64,000 nucleotides of DNA from JAFGQU01 sp964483625. GTDB taxonomy: Bacteria; Omnitrophota; Gorgyraeia; Duberdicusellales; 4484-171. The position numbers and the translations under genes were made by a program. The stretch covers positions 62,001 through 126,000 of the forward strand of contig CAZABB010000001.1 in assembly GCA_964483625.1 (NCBI GenBank). The letters are read 5' to 3'. Each line of letters opens with the position of its first letter. The first letter of the stretch is position 1. This document shows, in pieces, positions 61,991 to 64,000 of this stretch. Below the pieces are notes generated by a model, which saw nothing but the letters and a program-made list of their open reading frames with translations, did no database searches and was not told the DNA's origin.

Positions 61991-62475
61991 GGTTTATCGA
62001 TCAGCGTTTTTAACGGCCGGCGCCGGCCGGATTGTACGGTTCGAGCGGGGACACCCAAGGCAATACACCCGAAGAATTCTTTTCGCTTGGGAACTCTCAG
62101 CCGCTGCTGGATACGTCCCTTCTGATTGAGGATCTCGCCCAGCCAGCAGGCTCCCAGTTTCTGCTGGTGAATATACAGCAGCATATTCTGGATACATGCC
62201 CCCAGCGCCATCAAATCTTTTTCGTAGTTATAACTTTTTTCCCTATCCAAAAAAACCAGAATCAGTTTATCGCAGCCTTGAACGATCCGGCTGTAATGGG
62301 TGAACTGCGCCAGGGCATCTTTTTTCTCTTTTTCTAAAACCATAAACCGCCACGGTTGATTGTTCAACCCCGAAGGGGCCCATCGTCCCGCCTCTAAGAT
62401 GCAACGGATTATGTCCTTTGGAATGCTCTCTTTCTTAAACTCGCGGACCGAGCGGCGCTGTTTAATTGCGTTCAT
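61987..62475 (-). CDS. Nitroreductase-family protein
   Basis: 162 aa from ATG at 62475 (AGGAG 11 bases upstream). Starting further back, at 62580, would translate the T-rich repeat into a Lys/Arg stretch and is rejected. IKQRRSVREFKKESIPKD, AGRWAPSGLNNQPWRFMVL and ALGACIQNMLLYIHQQKLGACWLGEI are typical FMN-binding features. Substrate unknown; such enzymes reduce nitro compounds, quinones or flavins with NAD(P)H. Confidence 0.9.
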   Translation of the reverse strand: MNAIKQRRSVREFKKESIPKDIIRCILEAGRWAPSGLNNQPWRFMVLEKEKKDALAQFTHYSRIVQGCDKLILVFLDREKSYNYEKDLMALGACIQNMLLYIHQQKLGACWLGEILNQKGRIQQRLRVPKRKEFFGCIALGVPARTVQSGRRRPLKTLIDKP

Positions 62476-62540
62476 AATAATCTTCGCTCCTGCGGCCGAT
62501 CTGTTTGTGCGGCTTTTTCTTTTTCGCTGGTTCTTTTCTT

Positions 62541-62658
62541 TTTGACTCTTAGCTTTTGATTTTTGATTTCTTTTTCTCATTTTTGCTTTTTGATCTTTCT
62601 TTCCCGTTTCTCTTTTTTACTATTTCGTTTTTGATTTTTGATATCTCATTTTTAATTT
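62541..62658. repeat. T-rich degenerate 7-bp-period array
   Basis: Units in register from about 62554 include TTTTGAT, TTTTGAT, TTCTTTT, TCTCATT, TTTGCTT, TTTGATC, then later TTCGTTT, TTGATTT, TTGATAT, CTCATTT and TTAATTT: about 14 heptamers. It fills the whole gap between the nitroreductase and era genes. On the minus strand it is A-rich. Confidence 0.75.
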
Positions 62659-63570
62659 TTAACAGTACCCCAGCTCCTGCAGAATGCGGGGTTTACTCTG
62701 CCAATCCTTCAACACCCGTACGTGAAGCTGAAGATACACCTTCTTCTTTAGAATCCCTTCAACCTCCCTGCGGGCGGCTATACCGACGTTCTTAATAAAA
62801 GCTCCTTTTTTACCGATAATAATCTGCTTCTGGGAATTCCTGTTTACGTAAATCGCCGCGAAAACACAGACAACTTTTTCCTTATCTTCGATCTCCTCAA
62901 CCTCAACGGCGATTGAATGCGGCAGTTCCTCAGTCAATGATTCAAAAATCTTCTCCCGGATAATGTCGGCGATCCTCAAAGGCAAAGGGAAATCGGTCGT
63001 GGTTTGAGGACCATAGAACGGCGGCCCCTCCGGGAGCAGAGAGACGATCGCTTCGGTCAACTCGTCAATATTGGTCGCTTTTTGAGCCGAAACCGGGATA
63101 TAATAGGCAACGGGATCTTCCCGCTTACCGACGATATCCTTCCACCCTTCTATATAATCATTCACGTATTTCTTCCCCTTATCTATTTTATTTAATACCA
63201 TAATGATCGGTATCTTCTGTTTCACCAGGGCCATCATAACTTTTTGTTCCTCCGGGCCCGGGCGCCTGGTGACATCGACAACATAAAGAATGACTTCGGT
63301 ATCTTCGATACTGCGCCGCGCCAGGGTATTTAAATGGTTTGCCAGTTTATGCCGGAAGCGATGGATCCCGGGGGTATCGACGAAAACGATCTGCGCTCGT
63401 CTTAAGTGCGCGATCCCGCGAATCTGATGGCGTGTCGTCTGCGGAATACCAGACACAATGCTGATCTTATTGCCCAAAAACACATTCAGAAGCGTAGACT
63501 TACCCACATTGGGCCGGCCGATGAGAGCGACAAATCCTGTTCTAAATCCTGCCTGAGGGTTACTGTCCAT
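62659..63570 (-). CDS. era: GTPase Era
   Basis: 303 aa from ATG at 63570 (GGAG 6 bases upstream); the frame's earlier TTG at 63594 is disfavoured. G1 GRPNVGKST, G2 region TTRHQIRG, G3 DTPGIHRF, G4 NKID, then a KH domain with KQIIIGKKGAFIKNVGIAARREVE. Era binds 16S rRNA and assists 30S assembly. The start overlaps the upstream peptidase stop by 11 bp. Confidence 0.97.
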   Translation of the reverse strand: MDSNPQAGFRTGFVALIGRPNVGKSTLLNVFLGNKISIVSGIPQTTRHQIRGIAHLRRAQIVFVDTPGIHRFRHKLANHLNTLARRSIEDTEVILYVVDVTRRPGPEEQKVMMALVKQKIPIIMVLNKIDKGKKYVNDYIEGWKDIVGKREDPVAYYIPVSAQKATNIDELTEAIVSLLPEGPPFYGPQTTTDFPLPLRIADIIREKIFESLTEELPHSIAVEVEEIEDKEKVVCVFAAIYVNRNSQKQIIIGKKGAFIKNVGIAARREVEGILKKKVYLQLHVRVLKDWQSKPRILQELGYC

Positions 63571-64000
63571 CCCGATCTCCATCCAGTTCTGCAAGGTACC
63601 CCTCTAAAACGTCCACCCCTTTGACGAGATTGGAAACCTTCACGTATTCATTGACACTATGAGCGCAGCCGCTTGACCCGAATCCGAAAGCGAACGAATC
63701 AATACCCCGGTCGGTTAAAAACGTCAGCACCGTCGCTCCGAAGCTGGGCTTGCACCGGGCGGGGATCTTTTTCTTCTTCAGCACTTTCTTCATCTTCCGT
63801 ACGAGGAAATGTCCCGGTTTAATTTCAACCGGGCACTGATGCGCTAACACCGCGATCTTATACCGGGACGTCTGACGCCTGATGGTCTTTATGATTTCAG
63901 AGATGATCCGATCTTTCTTCAGCGGCGGAACATACCGGATATCCACCTCGCACATACACCGTCCGGCGACGATATTTACTTTGTCACCGCCTTCTATCCG
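63560..64000 (-). CDS. M20-family metallopeptidase (5' end outside window)
   Basis: The last 146 residues are seen, open to the right edge. IEGGDKVNIVAGRCMCEVDIRY is the dimerisation-domain strand typical of ArgE/DapE/carboxypeptidase G2 relatives, and AFGFGSSGCAHSVNEYVKVSNLVKGVDVLEGYL contains the C-terminal metal-ligand His. The exact substrate (N-acyl amino acid or peptide) cannot be told. Probably co-transcribed with era. Confidence 0.88.
   Translation of the reverse strand, partial: RIEGGDKVNIVAGRCMCEVDIRYVPPLKKDRIISEIIKTIRRQTSRYKIAVLAHQCPVEIKPGHFLVRKMKKVLKKKKIPARCKPSFGATVLTFLTDRGIDSFAFGFGSSGCAHSVNEYVKVSNLVKGVDVLEGYLAELDGDRDGQ

Noticed and set aside
62476..62580. Lys/Arg-rich N-terminal extension of the nitroreductase
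   Set aside because: It is translation of the T-rich heptamer repeat; the family domain starts at the ATG at 62475.

Overview
The window is bacterial chromosome DNA of moderate GC (roughly 45-48% by eye) and almost fully coding. Starts are mostly ATG, often with GGAGG-type ribosome sites, and genes run in long same-strand runs with very short gaps. Long tetratricopeptide proteins, a very large family of radical SAM proteins, ABC-dependent glycan export genes, a RAYT-type transposase and degenerate 7-bp-period intergenic repeats suggest an uncultured lineage such as Omnitrophota (OP3). That placement is an inference from gene style; no rRNA is present to confirm it.

Region 1 (1-5.9 kb, minus strand): two secreted, very long TPR proteins (the first runs off the left edge) and a GT4 glycosyltransferase. 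Region 2 (5.9-31.1 kb, minus strand): 19 radical SAM domains in 25 kb. Fifteen belong to one paralogous family with a CX3CX2C motif, an extra Cys 7-8 residues before it, an HDxxRG motif and a five-Cys SPASM-like tail. One of the fifteen is fused to TPRs and has lost tail cysteines, and one is frameshifted. The other four are two long enzymes of a second family sitting near either end of the array, one B12-binding type and one distinct 448-aa enzyme. A well-positioned 48-aa basic, aromatic-rich ORF lies between two of them. Region 3 (31.1-36.8 kb, minus strand): an ABC-2 exporter of the Wzm/Wzt type, an FAD-dependent oxidoreductase and a RAYT-like transposase. The ATPase carries three copies of a domain that I do not recognise; two more copies are in one radical SAM protein and one in another. 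This physically links the enzyme array to export. Gaps are so short that one promoter at about 36.84 kb could drive most of 36.8-2.9 kb.

Region 4 (37.0-43.0 kb, plus strand): a divergent operon for a surface glycan: three GT4 and one GT2 glycosyltransferases, a polyprenyl-phosphate sugar-1-phosphate transferase-like protein and a metallo-beta-lactamase-fold hydrolase. Its promoter sits so close to the first ATG that the mRNA would be leaderless.

Region 5 (43.0-64.0 kb, minus strand): housekeeping genes. De novo pyrimidine synthesis is nearly complete (carA, carB, pyrB, pyrC, pyrK, pyrD, pyrF; pyrE not seen) with pyrR behind a PyrR-type attenuator that contains a translated-looking leader ORF. 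Also present are a PabB-PabC fusion, mutM, an endonuclease Q-like protein, a dUTPase/dCTP deaminase-family protein, a YjbQ-family protein, tRNA-Arg(CCG), a 23S rRNA uridine methyltransferase, a nitroreductase, era and a partial M20 peptidase. Several intergenic gaps here are filled by degenerate heptamer arrays.

The most notable system is regions 2-3: an expanded radical SAM array co-transcribed with a glycan-type ABC exporter and sharing a novel domain with its ATPase. My working inference is modification of an exported polymer by many related radical SAM enzymes, with the shared domain as the recognition module.
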